A stretch of DNA of 64,000 bases from Dastarcus helophoroides (Eukaryota > Arthropoda > Insecta > Coleoptera > Bothrideridae): the NCBI GenBank assembly GCA_028583605.1, contig CM053337.1, positions 24,662,162 to 24,726,161 on the forward strand, written 5' to 3'. Shown here one piece after another: positions 1 to 12,660 of the stretch. The notes under the pieces were generated by a model. It did no database searches, was not told where the DNA came from, and was given only the letters and a program-made list of their open reading frames with translations. Position 1 is the first letter of the stretch. Every line of letters begins with the position of its first letter. The position numbers and the translations under genes are program-made.

Positions 1-1640
1 AGTCATTTTATGATCGAAATCACTTTTTGCTTCGTCAATAAACTGTTTAAACAAATATCCTTTTTTGAAAATTTTGACTCTTTTTAACTTTCAGTTTTGA
101 TTTGAATTTCTTACTTTTGTAAAACACCTAAAGAAGGACTTAAACAGATTGCTATACTTTTGGGAGAGAGGGTGTGCAATATTAAGGTTGGGAACCCCTA
201 CTACTATATTTTTTCAAATGTACTATATTTTTTATTGCTTACTCTGAAAAATACTATAATGAGATGAAAATATGTTGGCAACCCTGGGGTAACTATAACT
301 AAATGTGTTCATCATGACTTCGTATTATTCGAAAAATGACAATTTGAGTAATCTTTGCAACCACTTTCTGTTTACTCACCGCCAAAACATTTGTAAGATT
401 CGAGTTGGGTATTCCAAATAATAAAATAGTAAAATTGAAATCGGTCTTTGGTTCTCAACATCGAATTTAATGCATATTCCAGCCCATCTACCTGTGCATT
501 GTATTGAGGATCTGGCTTTTTTCAAAATTAACCGTTCTAGTAAGGGTTTGTAAGTAGCTTGGTTTATATAGGGATGTACTAGTATAAAGTAGATCATATA
601 GTATTTACGATAGACTTTTAATTTATCGTATTCTTCAGCATTTTTTTGCTGAGCAAAATCAGCATTAGAGAAGAATTTGAGGTTTACATATTAGCTATAA
701 AAGAGACGAAGCTTCTGTTTTGAGCAACAACATTTTCTACCTGACGCGGTGACCTTATTGAGTATTTCTTTGAAGTGGCACCCTTTTCTCGTGGCTCAAA
801 GCAAAAGAAGCACAACTCAATATATTCATTGCACAAGATATAAAACTTTTATCACTTGGATAAAACCTCCCTAAAATCTCCATCAACGCGAAAGTTTCGC
901 TTCTGAGTTCTTGTCGACTTTCAACAACAAATTACGAAATGTAACTTTCTTGAAAGCATTTGCAACATATTATTTAGTCGTCTTTAGACATTCTTTTTTC
1001 ATTCACAAAAAAATCCTTGAAATAAAATCAGCACTCACTGATGTTGTATTAATGCAATCTTACCAATTTAGGAAGATACAGAAAGTAGCATAAGCTGAGT
1101 CAGAGTCCGTGGGTGAAGACCGTCGTGTTCCGCCCTGCTGGTCAACCTTAGCCGATGATGGAGGTGATTCAACCGCGTTTCTTTTCAATGTCAACTTTCA
1201 CATGTCCTATGCACGAAACCCACCAACACACGCGAATCCTCTATAAACAATCCATCGTTTTCTTCGCTGATACAACACGAGAATCAGAATGAATTACGTG
1301 CCTTCTCTTATCTATTTCGCACCCCCAATTCGGGCGAGACTACGGAAGGGGATTTTACTAGATTTGTTCTAATAATAATGCGAGATTGAATTGTCTAGCT
1401 TGAAGTATGCGAAGTAAAAGGATTTTACGAGGTTTGTTTAAATAGATGTAGTAAGAAAATATTGCCCCAACGTGCTATTTTGCCAAAAAAATTATAAATC
1501 AACAGGGTTGTTTTCAAAATTATGAAAAATTAGTTTGCTTGCATTTCAGCAAAGCGCAAACCTTCTTCTGCTAACATTAAGTGTAGTATGTACAGACCTT
1601 TGGTAAAAGATATCAATGTAGACATTTTTTTCTTTTTTTG
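1..1640. other. Intergenic, no gene seen
   Basis: I see no convincing coding exon here; the short open frames look like chance. A small imperfect hairpin near 182-290 has GGTTGGGAACCCC on one side and GTTGGCAACCCTGG on the other, as in short MITEs that end in a GGTTGCCAAC-type sequence. A less AT-rich patch at about 1090-1370 could hold an unrecognised 5' exon or promoter, but nothing in it decides this. Confidence 0.4.
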
Positions 1641-1642
1641 TT

Positions 1643-1804
1643 TGAACGGACTGGTCCCTGGTTATCTGCAAAACTTGAAATACAAATAAAGCTTAAAAAA
1701 CACAACGAAGCTTGCTCTAACGCATTTCGATAGCCAAGCTATCGAAGTATCTCTCTGAAGATGATAGCTTGACTATCGAAACGAGTTAGAGCAACGAGTT
1801 TTTT
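1643..1804. repeat. Dispersed hairpin cassette, copy 1
   Basis: This is the first copy of a family found in at least nine places. It starts with GAACGGACTGGTCC, runs through a degenerate AAAAAACACAACGAAG segment, and then contains both orientations of the hairpin GATAGC-TTG-GCTATC. The right half (CTCTCTGAAGATGATAGC, then CGAAAC) faces rightward into the T-rich array. Another copy at 3160-3272 faces back in the opposite orientation. Confidence 0.7.
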
Positions 1805-3159
1805 GGAAGCTAAACATTTTTTTATTTGATCTACTATCAAAACTTCGACTTCTTTCAAAATAACGATTGTCTTTAATTTCGACTTTTTAGACATTTCGAT
1901 TGTTTTTAATTTCGAGTCTTTTTCAAATTTTACATTTTTTGAAAATTTCGGCTGTCTTTTATAATTTCATCTTTTTTAATTAGTTCAATTGTATTTTTCA
2001 AACATTTAATTTTACTTTAAATTTCGACTTTTTCTTCTCCAAAATATCAACTTCTTTGATAATTGAGATTTTTTAAAAATTAAAACCAAAATATGCATCT
2101 TTTACAATCTTCTTAAAACGGGGCCTTTCAAATTTTCAATTTGTCTTTAAAACCTCCACTATTTTTCTCAAAATTTTGACTTTTTGAGTACTTTCATTTT
2201 TTTAAAAACCTTGCCTTTTATCAATTTTTTTTTAATTAAGAAGATTTCAAAAATTTCGCCTATTTTTGTAAATCCCATTTTTTTCAATCACAAAATTTTA
2301 TTCTTTGTGGAAATTCTTGACTATTATTTAAAATGACATTCTTTAAATTAGCAGGTACGATTTTTCAAAAATTTCGACTTATTAAAAAATATTTTTCGAA
2401 AATTTAGAATTTTAAAAATTTTGGTTTTAAACAATTTCATTTTTTTAATGTGGGCATTTTCCAAAATTCTTAATTATTTCTCAAGTTTTTGACCTTGAAA
2501 ACATTTCGATTTTTTAAATTTTAACTTTTCTTGAAAGTTTTTTCTAAACCTTCACATATTTTCCAAATTTTGCCTTTTCCTTAAATTTGAGACTTTCTCA
2601 AAATCTAGACTCTACTTTTTTGAAAATTTTGATTTTTTCAAATCTAGAATTTCAAATCTTGCAAACATAAAATTTTTCCAAAATTTCGCTTTATTGGACC
2701 ATTTTTTAGGAGATCAGCTTTTAAAAAACTTCGAATATTTTTCATTTACAACTTTTTTTGAAATTTTTAACTTTCTACGAATAGTTTAGCTTTTTATGGA
2801 AACTTCGACGTTTTTCAAAATGTGACCTTTTTTAATTTCAAATTTCTTTTAAATTTTACCTTTTTTTAAAAAAGTTTTTTAAATCCTTTTAAAGGAGATT
2901 CGACATTCTCTCAGAAGTTAGTTTTTAATTATATCATTTTTTTAAATTTTCGAATGTTGCACCTCTTTCGCCTTTTTTTGAAAATATCCTTTTTTCCAAA
3001 AACATTTTTAAAAATTTCCTGTTTTTTGAACTATTTTACAATTTTTAAAATTGTTTTAAATTTTATTTTTTTTTAACTTGGACGTTTTTGAAAAACTGCT
3101 TTTTTTCTAAACTTGGATAAATTTTTTCCAAATTTTCATCTTTACTGGAAATTCTAAAA
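1805..3159. repeat. T-rich degenerate minisatellite array
   Basis: About 1.35 kb of T-rich sequence made of variants of TTTTCGACTTTTTTCAAAATTTCGAC. No reading frame or gene is supported. It lies between inverted copies of the dispersed hairpin cassette, so array and cassettes may be parts of one mobile unit. Confidence 0.75.
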
Positions 3160-3272
3160 TTAAAATACAAATTTCATTTCCTCAAACCAAGAAAGATTAA
3201 AAACACAACAAAGGTTGCTCTAACGCGTTTTGATAGCCAAGCTATCATCTTCAGAGAGACACTGAGAGAGAG
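3160..3272 (-). repeat. Dispersed hairpin cassette, copy 2 (inverted)
   Basis: Contains CCAAGAAAGATTAAAAACAC, GGTTGCTCTAACGCG and GATAGCCAAGCTATCATCTTC, the reverse complement of the CTCTCTGAAGATGATAGC form. A short GA-rich stretch follows. Confidence 0.7.
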
Positions 3273-3691
3273 AGTAGATAGTATCTCTAGTTCGTCTATT
3301 GACGATGAACAGATGAGCTATGACGCAAGCTTCCAATTTGAATCGCCCGTAGCAATTGAGCACAAATTTTAATTACATCTAGTTAATACACCAATAACGA
3401 TGAATACAAGTTAGTAAACCATAAAAGAGCTGAGGTACACAAAGGAAAATATTTGCAATCGCATAAAATACTTCACAAGCATTGAATAAACTAATTTCCC
3501 AGTTAAGACATAGCTCCGTTATGCAAATATTTATATCCGAGTGGCAAGCGAAGTTTCTAATAAGCGATTTTACTAATTAAGAGGTTTTAGAGCTTTCCTC
3601 TGTACTTTCCTTTGACTTCGCGCCGAATGCATCAAAATCATACAATTCTACAAACTATTCAGATAAAAACCAATGTAGGCGATGCCATATA
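3273..3691. other. Intergenic, no gene seen
   Basis: Ordinary AT-rich DNA with no exon I can support, ending at the TA target dinucleotide (3690-3691) of the mariner insertion. Confidence 0.4.
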
Positions 3692-4633
3692 CAAGGGTAA
3701 ATCAAATATGAACCGGAATTTCTATCATGTCACCATGAGGGCATCAGGAGAGTTCGCATACTCTTAGATATGTTAGGTGGGGATATCACGTGACTTCCTG
3801 CACTCAAGCAAATTCCATTTTCGCCGATTGTCAGTTGTAAATACAATGAGTGAGCAAGAAGTTCGTCCGCGCGTTGCGCAACGCATTATTATTTAATTTC
3901 TTGCCATTGATGGTGTAAAATTCGCTGAAATTCTTCGTAGACACACAGTTTGGGAATACTTGTTTGAAGAAAACCCAAGTACATGAATGGCACAAAGAAT
4001 TTTTAAAAGGACGAACTTAAATTGAAAATGAACCCCATGCCCGTCATCCTCGGACCAGTGTGACTGCTCACAGGATTAACGCTATTTATCTGTTGGTGAA
4101 ATTGCAGCTCAGATAGGAATAACTTTTGGGAGTGCTCAAACCATCATTGCAGATGAGCAGGGTTTTCGAATTTTGCGTCAGAAATGTGATTTTGCTTCAC
4201 GATAATGCCCGCCATACTCAGCCAATCTGACCCATCAAAAATGAGAGAAAATGCGTTGAGCAACATTAAAACACCCTCCTTATACTCGGGCAACATTGGA
4301 ACACCCTCCTTATAGTCCCGACTCACCACCATGCGATTATCATATGTTTGGGCCACTGAAAGAAGCTTTAGAAGGTGAGCGATTCCATGATGATGATGCT
4401 TTTGAAACATTTCGCGCACAAATGTCTCAAAAGCATCATCATTGACTGCAATGGCTGCAAACACGCCTCTCTTCTTTTTATGGTGATGGCATTAACAAAC
4501 TCCTAATTTGTTGGGAAAAATGTATAACAAAATCAGGAGATTAGGTAGAAAAATAGTTAATGACTTTCATATAAGTATCTTGTAAAAATAAATATTTAAA
4601 TACAAATTCCGGTTCATATTCAATTTACCCTCA
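3692..4633 (+). mobile_element. Internally deleted mariner (Tc1/mariner) element
   Basis: The element is flanked by TA on both sides (3690-3691 and 4634-4635). Its inverted terminal repeats share GGGTAAAT...ATATGAACCGGAATTT over roughly 30 bp. It is 942 bp, whereas complete mariners are about 1.3 kb, so several hundred bases of the middle are missing. The 5' part encodes recognisable transposase N-terminal sequence and the 3' part matches the transposase C-terminal end. A 30-bp tandem duplication (about 4260-4318) contains ACACCCTCCTTATA twice. The element is non-autonomous. Confidence 0.85.
3846..4545 (+). pseudogene. Mariner transposase remnant
   Basis: An ATG at 3846 opens the remnant. 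Conceptual translation gives mariner-like pieces in order, spread over several frames: a helix-turn-helix start (RPRVAQRIII..., FAEILRRHT), a second segment (WMAQRIFKRT, then HARHPRTSVTAHRI), then an abrupt jump at about 4140-4190 to the catalytic-domain segment LLHDNARH and a C-terminal tail. Stop codons, frameshifts and the loss of the middle of the catalytic domain make it a dead gene. In intact relatives the protein cuts and pastes the element at TA sites. Family assignment is firm; subfamily is not. Confidence 0.8.
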
Positions 4634-4635
4634 TA

Positions 4636-6934
4636 TTTCCAACATTTAAATTTATTCAAAGACGTGACTGGGGATGTCAAGAAAACGATATTGGCCAGAA
4701 AGAGTCGACTTGATTCAAGTTTTAGAGTACCGTAGACATAAAAACTAAAGAAAATAAAATTCCCAATTACTAGGTGATAGCTGTAACTCAAGGAAAAATG
4801 GTCATAGAAAAAATTTTAAAAAAGCAAATTATAGTTCCATATTTGTAATTTTCAGAGCCTAATTGAAATTTTTTCGGCGTCAACAGTTTTCAAGTAGTAA
4901 CATATAAGAATACAATGGGCCAAAAACATTTCCAAATTTTTGGTTTCTTTTAGAAAGGTCCACAGACTTCAGTGATTTTACCATAAAGCTCTTCCAGATG
5001 ATTTATTCCTTTTTAATTTGACTGATCTTCAAATCCTATATGATGATTTTTCGCTGAGGTAACGTCATCCAAAACAGAAAGGTCTTCTTGACTTGGATAT
5101 TTACCTCAATAATGGTCGAAAAGTTGAAAATAATTTGACGACTTTTAAGGAGACCCATAAAATTCACTAATTTTACCATGAATTTCTTCTATTGTAGGGA
5201 TCATACATATAAAAGTCTTTTGGTAAAATTAATAAACTATATTAAATAAAGTATGGTAAATCTAACTTTATGTTCATACGTCTAATTCATAACTGCTACT
5301 GGGTACTGGGTATAAGGAAATCAGTTAGTTTTACAGCTACCCTGCCGAACTGACCACGGGGATGAAAGGTAGAATTGGAGCCTACACTAGATAATTTATT
5401 CTTCTTTAATTTGATTGGTCTTCGAACCCTAATTCTTCGCTGAGTTAACGTCGTTCAATTAAAAAAAAAATCATTTTTGATTTGAATACATATCTCGTTA
5501 AAAATATTAAAAAACAATCCGACAACTGTGGCTTAAGCTTAACGTCCACCCTACAGTCCTAACTTGTCCCAGTTTGTCCACTATTTATTTCATTAACTGG
5601 AAATACATTCAGGAACGGCGTGAAATTTAAATTCGCATATTTTTTCTAGGAAATCTGGTCATCCTTTACCCTTTTTGTTAGAGTGCGTGCATGGATGCCA
5701 AGGTTAACATTTACGGAGTTTAGCCCCGATTTGTAATAATTGTGAAGTAACCTAGTGACCATAATTACAAGGCGCATGCCATCGGAAATATATAGATTAT
5801 TTTTACTTTTATTATTTGCTTTTATCAACGTGGCATCTCTACACATAACCCAATACAACGTGCTCCAAACCGAGGGAATTGGCGTCTCAAACCGATAGTG
5901 GGAAAATCTCGATAAAACACGCCAATACATTAATTTTCCAAACTCGTACATTTCTCTTTTCTATCCTGCCAGTTTCCGCTCGAGTTTAGTGTTTGTCTTT
6001 GAAGGTTTTACAAGTGTTTCCAAAGTCCCATTAAAAAGATATTAGGGCGCTCCTTATGTGTCGGTTATAAAACAGTGAGATGATTTTCAAAGAAGCATGC
6101 AAAAATATTTATCGTCCAGTTTAAATTCGATAGTTTCCATCGATCTGGAAAATTCATGGGCTGCCAGAAGTTTTCACGAAGCACTTCTTAACGTAAGTAA
6201 TGATTTCCGCTCAGGCCTTGATGACGTAATTTCTTCGTTTTTATTTAAAAAATGATTCATAATACAATCCAGTGATAATCACAACACAACTATAACATAA
6301 ATTATTTATTTCCAAAAAAGACTCCGAATATTAATATAATCGTCTTATGTCATTTTTATCAAATGTTTAGTTTAAATTCTAAATTGCTAAGAAAATTTTT
6401 GTTAACGTCAAGGTTTCGAAAGAGACAAGAAAATTCATAATGAGTCGATGACTGACACAGTTTATGAGATGGTATCGAATTGCGTTAAAATGTTAGACTC
6501 CAACTATAATTACTGCGTTAGGTGCAATTTAATAAACCTGTGCTAACTCCAAAAATTTTTATCTAAATGAAATAATGTAAAAGACAAATTCGATCTCCAT
6601 TCCATCCTTCGGCTAAATCAAGTTCTTTATTTAAAATTAAATAAAATAATACTATTTGTGTAAAAGATCCTTGGAACGCAAGGACCTATGTTTCCATGAA
6701 ATATTGTTTTTTCTCAACAACTATTACGACACCGATAAAACCTAAAATTTTCCGATAACACTAGTCAACAAAATTGAGGTTTTGTCATGTCACTTGATCT
6801 TGTTTTGTAGTTTTTAATAGTGTTAGTTCTTGTCATTTAAAATAAGTAGTTTTGAAATTTTCATCACCCACGACATTTGTTTGTTAAATGTTTGAAAAAT
6901 TATGGATTTTCAAAAATATAACATAAAATATGTA
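4636..6934. other. Intergenic, no gene seen
   Basis: Moderately AT-rich, apparently single-copy DNA. The longest open frame (minus strand, 5646-5951) has no recognisable domain, no plausible splice context and no coding-like composition, so I do not annotate it. The stretch ends at the TA flanking the foldback element. Confidence 0.4.
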
Positions 6935-7390
6935 CCGGGTGGCCAATTAAGAAAGGACGCCGGCTATATCTCAGCAACGAATCACTTCACAGCTTTGGGA
7001 AAAAAATGTCAATAAGAAAAATGGCCCTGAAAAATCGCAGGAAAATATTTTTGAAGTTCTAAAATGACCGCCAGGTGGAGTAATGCGTAGGACTGAATAG
7101 AAAATTAGGATTTTCTCGAAATTTTGCTTAATTAAGATATATGGAAAATAAATGCATTGTAATCCTAGAGTAATTTTAACTTGTTTTTATCTTACACTTT
7201 TTGTTTTATCTCTAAAAATAAAGTGGTGGGGAGACTTCGAAAAAAAAACTTTTTTAATGCCATTTACTTCAGTTAGCCTTAATAAAATTTAAGAAATTTA
7301 GTGTCTCTATAAAGACTGTTATTTATTCTATCGACGGCACTTTCAAATGTTTTTATTTTAAAATCATTGTCGCTGCTACAGCGCGTTATA

Positions 7391-9201
7391 CCGGGTGTTT
7401 TTTTTAGTTGGGAGGTTACCTTTAAATGGAGTATTACTTATTATAAAGATAAACTGATTTTGTCGATGGGGCTAATCGAAGCTAAGCTACCTTCTAAAAA
7501 TATTGTATTCCCACTTCCGGTTAGACCGGAAGTAGACATTAACTTTCTTATTTTAAATAGCAACCCTCAATTTTTATACTTTATTTGGATTACTCGTAAA
7601 AAATAAAGTGAATTTATGTATACATGTGTATTGCTACCTTTGATAGTTTTAAAGATATTTCAATTTTTCGAAAAAAATTGACAGAAAAGAGGGTTATTTT
7701 GACTCTTTATATCTTTTTTATTATTTGCAGTAAAAACATGAAATTTGGGTTGAAGTCGCGGAATATTATAAAGACTATAATAACGTAATCAGATTTTACA
7801 TTTATTATACAGGGTAATGGAAATTCTATCATCTTTACTGTTTTCATTTTATTGAAAAAAAACTCTGTTTTTTTAAATGGCAACTATGTGTTTTTTAATC
7901 ATTTTTGGATTCTCTACGTAAAAAGGAAAAAAAAGGTATATAACTAATTTTTTAAAATTCTGCACTGTTACAGAGATACAATTCAAAATAAAAAAGAAAA
8001 ATATATCTTTTTTTTCTCTAGTAGCAACCTGGTAGTAGACAACAACATTTTCAACAAAAAAAAACAACCATGAGGCCTAAAAATTTCAGGTTAAATAACA
8101 TTTAAAAGATAACCGTACAAGACGAATAAGTTTTTGGCTAATTGTTAGAATACTTATTGTAAAATGTTTAGGGAGTTTAGTTTGTTAAACAGAGTTTTCA
8201 TTTTTGGAGTAATGAAAATCAACAACAAATGTTCAGGAAAATTCGTCCTTTAACTGAGTGTTATGCTGTTAGATTAGAACTCAGGATTTGTAAGCGTTAA
8301 ATTTTATAATTAAAATCCAAATGGAAATTATTTATTGATTTTTTTACGACTGCTGCATGACAAGCACATTGCTAGGAACAATCGGATGTGCTTAAAAAGG
8401 TTACTCAATTCGAAATCTTAAAATATGCCTTTAAATGTATTGAAACAGAAGACCGTGCTTGTTGTTCTTGATGTAAATTTTTTGTCAATTATTTTCTTTT
8501 CCTATAACTTATTATAATTAATTCTTTAAGCTTTTATTGCTTACAGTTAATTTCTTACTTGAAAAAAAAGAGATGTTTAATTCTTTTTATTTTGAGATTT
8601 ATGTAAAATACCTCTGTAATGGCACAAAATTTTTAAAAATAAGTGATATAACTTTTTTCTTTTTATGTGAAGAATCCAAAAATGATCAAAAAACATATAG
8701 TTCCCATTTAAAAAAGCAGAGTTTTTTTGAATAAAAGAATAACAGTAAAGATTATAGAATTTCCATCGCCCTGTATAATAAATGTAAAATCGGATTACGC
8801 TATTCTAGTCTTTATAATATTCCGCGACCTCAACCCAAATTTCATGTTTTTACTGTAAATAATAAAAAAGATACAAAGAGTCAAAATAACCCCCTTTTCT
8901 GTCATTTTTTTTCGAACAACTGAAATATCTTTAAAACTATCAAAGGTAGCAATAAACATGTATACATAAACTCACCTTATTTTTTTACGTAAAATCCAAA
9001 TAAAATATAAAATTTGGGGGTTGCTATTTAAAATAAGAAAGTTGAGGTCTACTTCCGGTATAGCCGGTAGTGGGGGGGAAGTTAAAAATATTTTTAGAAG
9101 ATAGTTTAGCCTCGATTAGCCCCATCGACAAAATCAGTTTGTCTTTATAATAAGAAGTACTCCATATAAAGGTAACCTCCCAACTAAAAAAAAACACCCG
9201 G
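7391..9201. mobile_element. Foldback element nested in the larger one
   Basis: Ends are CCGGGTGTTTTTTTTAGTTG and its inverted copy, with TA on both sides (7389-7390, 9202-9203). The arms (about 7391-8070 and 8530-9201) are near-complementary: the left arm has GGGAGGTTACCTTTA and the right arm its reverse complement. The spacer of about 450 bp (8070-8530) shows no gene. Arm mismatches are modest, so a transcript would fold into a hairpin of several hundred base pairs. The terminal CCGGGTG is shared with the host element, so the two probably belong to one family that inserts into itself. Confidence 0.8.
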
Positions 9202-9954
9202 TATAAAATAGTAACAAACTCTGCCGTTTTTCTTAAAAAAATTAAACAGAATGATATTTTATTTTGATACGTTAAAATAGAGAATTAATAGCCCTAAATA
9301 CAAGTGCAAACCGCAACTCGATATCTTTTGTTTAACCAACGATATTGGCAAACAAAGTTTAAGTTATAAATTATCACATAGTTTGCCTACAAAATTGGTA
9401 AAGTGGCCCTTTAAAAAAGTTAACTGCGAAACTGAAATAAAAAAATGCAAATATTTAAGGTTGCAATTGTGTTTACTACCTGCTCTTTTAACTGAATTGG
9501 TATTGCCGCTTTTATATTCCTTTATAAAATTAAAACGATTTGTACAAATGAAGAAGCATTTGACATGTTAACCATTTATGTCGAATGCATGAAAATGCTA
9601 TTGATGCTGGTAAATCTACGTGTGCAGTATTCCGAAAAACGTAATCAAAGTGAAAAAGTTTTCCTCCAACTGATACTGTATACGCACCATAGGAAATGTT
9701 CAAGTCCCTGTGTTTAGAAGATGACGTAATGTCGCATTAAGCAAAATATTATAAATGTTTTAGAGTATGTGAAATTTAATCCTCATTTAAGTACTAGAAC
9801 AATAATAGCTAATGACTTGGGGATATGCTGAACCTGCGTTCAAATCCAGGCACACGTGGCAGGTGGATAGGAAGTGGAAGTCAGTTTTCTTGAGGTCCAT
9901 TGACCTGAGATCCGACCACGTCCGAAAAATAAATTATTGATACCAGAATTTTCT

Positions 9955-12660
9955 ACTATTTTTGTACCTTTTTGTACCGCTAAAAAAAATGTTTGTACCG
10001 CAACCCAAAAACTGAAAATGGCAATTTACAATTCGCATTCTAGGTCAACGTGAAAACCACGACTACCTTTAAAATCAAATCTGACTATGCCATAATTTTG
10101 TACGATTTTTGTACCTTTTTGTACCACACGTTTTAATTTTTGTACCGTTTTAATTTCCAAGAAAAACGATATCACAACTCGGATCCCAGGTCAACGTGAA
10201 AATCGCGACCACTTTAAAAATCAAATTTGATTATACCATATTTTAGTACTATTTTTGTACCCTTTTGTACCATCAATTAAAAATTTTGTACCACCACCCC
10301 AATTAAGAAAAAAATTATTTTAAATTTTTCGGATCCCAAGTCCACGTGACAAACTGTCGTACATATCTACATCAAAAATAAAATCCGGCTATACTATAGT
10401 TTTGTACCTTTTTGTACCATCCATTAAAAATTTTGTACCACCACCCCAACTAAGAAAAAAAATATTTTAAATATTTCGGATCTCAAGACAACGTGACAAA
10501 CTGAAGTACATATCTACATCAAAAATAAAATTCGACTATACTATAGTTTTGTACTATTTATGTACCCTTTTGTACCATCAATTAAAAATTTTGTACCACC
10601 ACCCCAACTAAGAAAAAAATATTGTAAAATTTTTCGGATCTCAAGTCAATGCGACAACCTTAAGTACATATCTACAACAAAAATAATATCTGACTACACC
10701 ACAGTCTTTTACTATTTTTGTACCCTTTCGTACCATCAATTAAAAGTTTTGTACCACCACCCCAAATCATAAAAAAAATATTTTATATTTTTCGGATCTC
10801 AAGTCCACGTGACAAACTGAAGTACATATCTGCATCAAAAATGGGATCTGACCATACGATAGTTTTGTACTATTTTTGTATCTTTTTTTACTATCAATTA
10901 AAAGTTTCCTATCATCACCACAATCAGCAAAAAAATATTTTACATATTTCGGAACACAAGTCAACGTGACAAAAAGAAGTACATATCTACATCAAAAATG
11001 AAATCTGACCATGCCATAATTTTGTATTATTTTTGTACCCTTTTTTACTATCAATCAAAAATTTTGTACCATCACCTTAACTAATAAAAAAAATATATTA
11101 CATATTACGGATCACAAGTTAGCGTGACAAAAGAATTACATATTTACATCGAAAATGAAATCTGATTTTACCATAATTTTGTACCTTTTTTCACCATCAA
11201 TTAAAAGATTTGTACTGCCACCCCAATTAAGAAAAAAGATATTTTGAATATTTCGGATCACAGTTCAATCAATCCCTTTCATGTTCTGGTTCCAATTGTT
11301 CCAATGGTTCCAAATAGTACCAGTGGATATGTACTTGTTTTTGTCACGCTGATTTGTGATACGAAATATATAAAATATTTTTCTTCTTATGTTTGGTGGT
11401 GGTACGAAATTTTTAAGGGTACAAAAGTAATACAAAATTAAGGTATGGCCAGATTTCATTTTTGATGCATATATGTACTTGAGTTTGTTACGTTGACTTG
11501 AATTCCGGAAAATTTAATATATTTTTTTTCTTCATTTTGGTGGTGGTACAAAATTTTTAATTGATGGTCAAAAAGAGTACACAAATGGTGCAAAATTATC
11601 ATATGGTCACATTTTATTTTTGATGTAGATATGTACTTCAGTTTGTCACATGGACTTGGGATCCGAAAAATTTAAAATATTATTTTTCTTTGTTGGGGTG
11701 GTGGTACAAAATGTTTAATTGATGGTCAAAAAGAATACACAAATGGTGCAAAATTATGATATGGTCAAAATTGATTTTTGATGTAGATATGTACTTGAGT
11801 TTGTCACGTGGACTTGGGATCCGAAAAATTTAAAATATTTTTTTTCCTAGTTGGGGTGGTGGTACAAAATTTTTAATTGATGGTAAAAAAGAGTACACAA
11901 ATAGTACAAAAATACGGTATGGTCACATTTTATTTTTGATGTAGATATGTATTTCAGTTTGTCACGTGGACATGGGATCCGAAAAATATAAAAAATTTTT
12001 TTCCTTAGTTGGAGTGGTGGTACAAAATTTTTGATTAATGGTACAAAAGGGTACAAAAATAGTACAAAACTATGGTATAAGCGGATTTTATTCTTGATGT
12101 AGATGTGTACTTAAGTTTGTCACGTTTGCTTGAGATCCGAAATATTTAAAATATTTTTTTGCTTAGTTGGGGTGGTGGTACAAAATTTTTAATTGATGGT
12201 ACAAACGGTTAGAAAAATAGTACAAAACTATGGTATAGTCGGATTTTATTTTTGATGTAGATATGTACTTCAGTTCGTCACGTTGGCTTGAGATCCGAAA
12301 TATTTAAAATATTTTTTTTCTTAGTGGGAGTGGTGGTACAAAATTTTTAATCAATGGTGCAAAAGGGTACAAAAATAGTACTAAAATATGGTATAATCAA
12401 ATTTGACTTTTAAAGTGGTCGTGATTTTCACGTTGACCTGGGATCCGAGTTGTAATATCGTTTTTCTTGGAAATTAAAACGGTACAAAAATTAAAACTTC
12501 TGGTACAAAATGTACAAAAATAGTACAAAATTATGACATAATCAAATTTTATTTTAAAGGTAGTCGTAGTTTTCACGTTGACCTAGGATCCGAAATGTAA
12601 ATTGCCATTTTCAGTTTTTGGGTTGCGATAGAAAAATTCTTTTTGGGGGTACAAAAAGGT
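9955..12660. repeat. Inverted minisatellite, about 155-bp unit
   Basis: Each unit carries TTTTGTACCACCACCCC, then GGATCTCAAGTCAACGTGAC, then GTACATATCTACATC. The word GTACCATCAATTAAAA or a variant recurs near 10267, 10413, 10573, 10730, 10890, 11047 and 11191, giving spacings of about 144-160 bp. From about 11260 the same units run in reverse complement (GGGGTGGTGGTACAAAA...) to 12660. The switch point is near 11250. Short open frames here, such as those starting MYPFVPSIKNFVPPP, are repeated translations of the unit and not genes. Confidence 0.85.

Noticed and set aside
5646..5951. 101-codon minus-strand open frame
   Set aside because: No recognisable domain, no splice context and no coding-like composition; probably chance.
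9830..9860. GCGTTCAAATCCAGGC, resembling a tRNA B box
   Set aside because: No matching A box or acceptor stem is found, and it lies in the foldback element arm.
10560..12056. Recurrent open frames starting MYPFVPSIKNFVPPP
   Set aside because: The same peptide recurs because the 155-bp repeat recurs, in both orientations. It is a repeat artefact, not a gene family.
9955..12660. Regularly spaced repeats resembling a CRISPR array
   Set aside because: The whole 155-bp unit is repeated, with no distinct short repeat plus unique spacer, and the sequence is eukaryotic.
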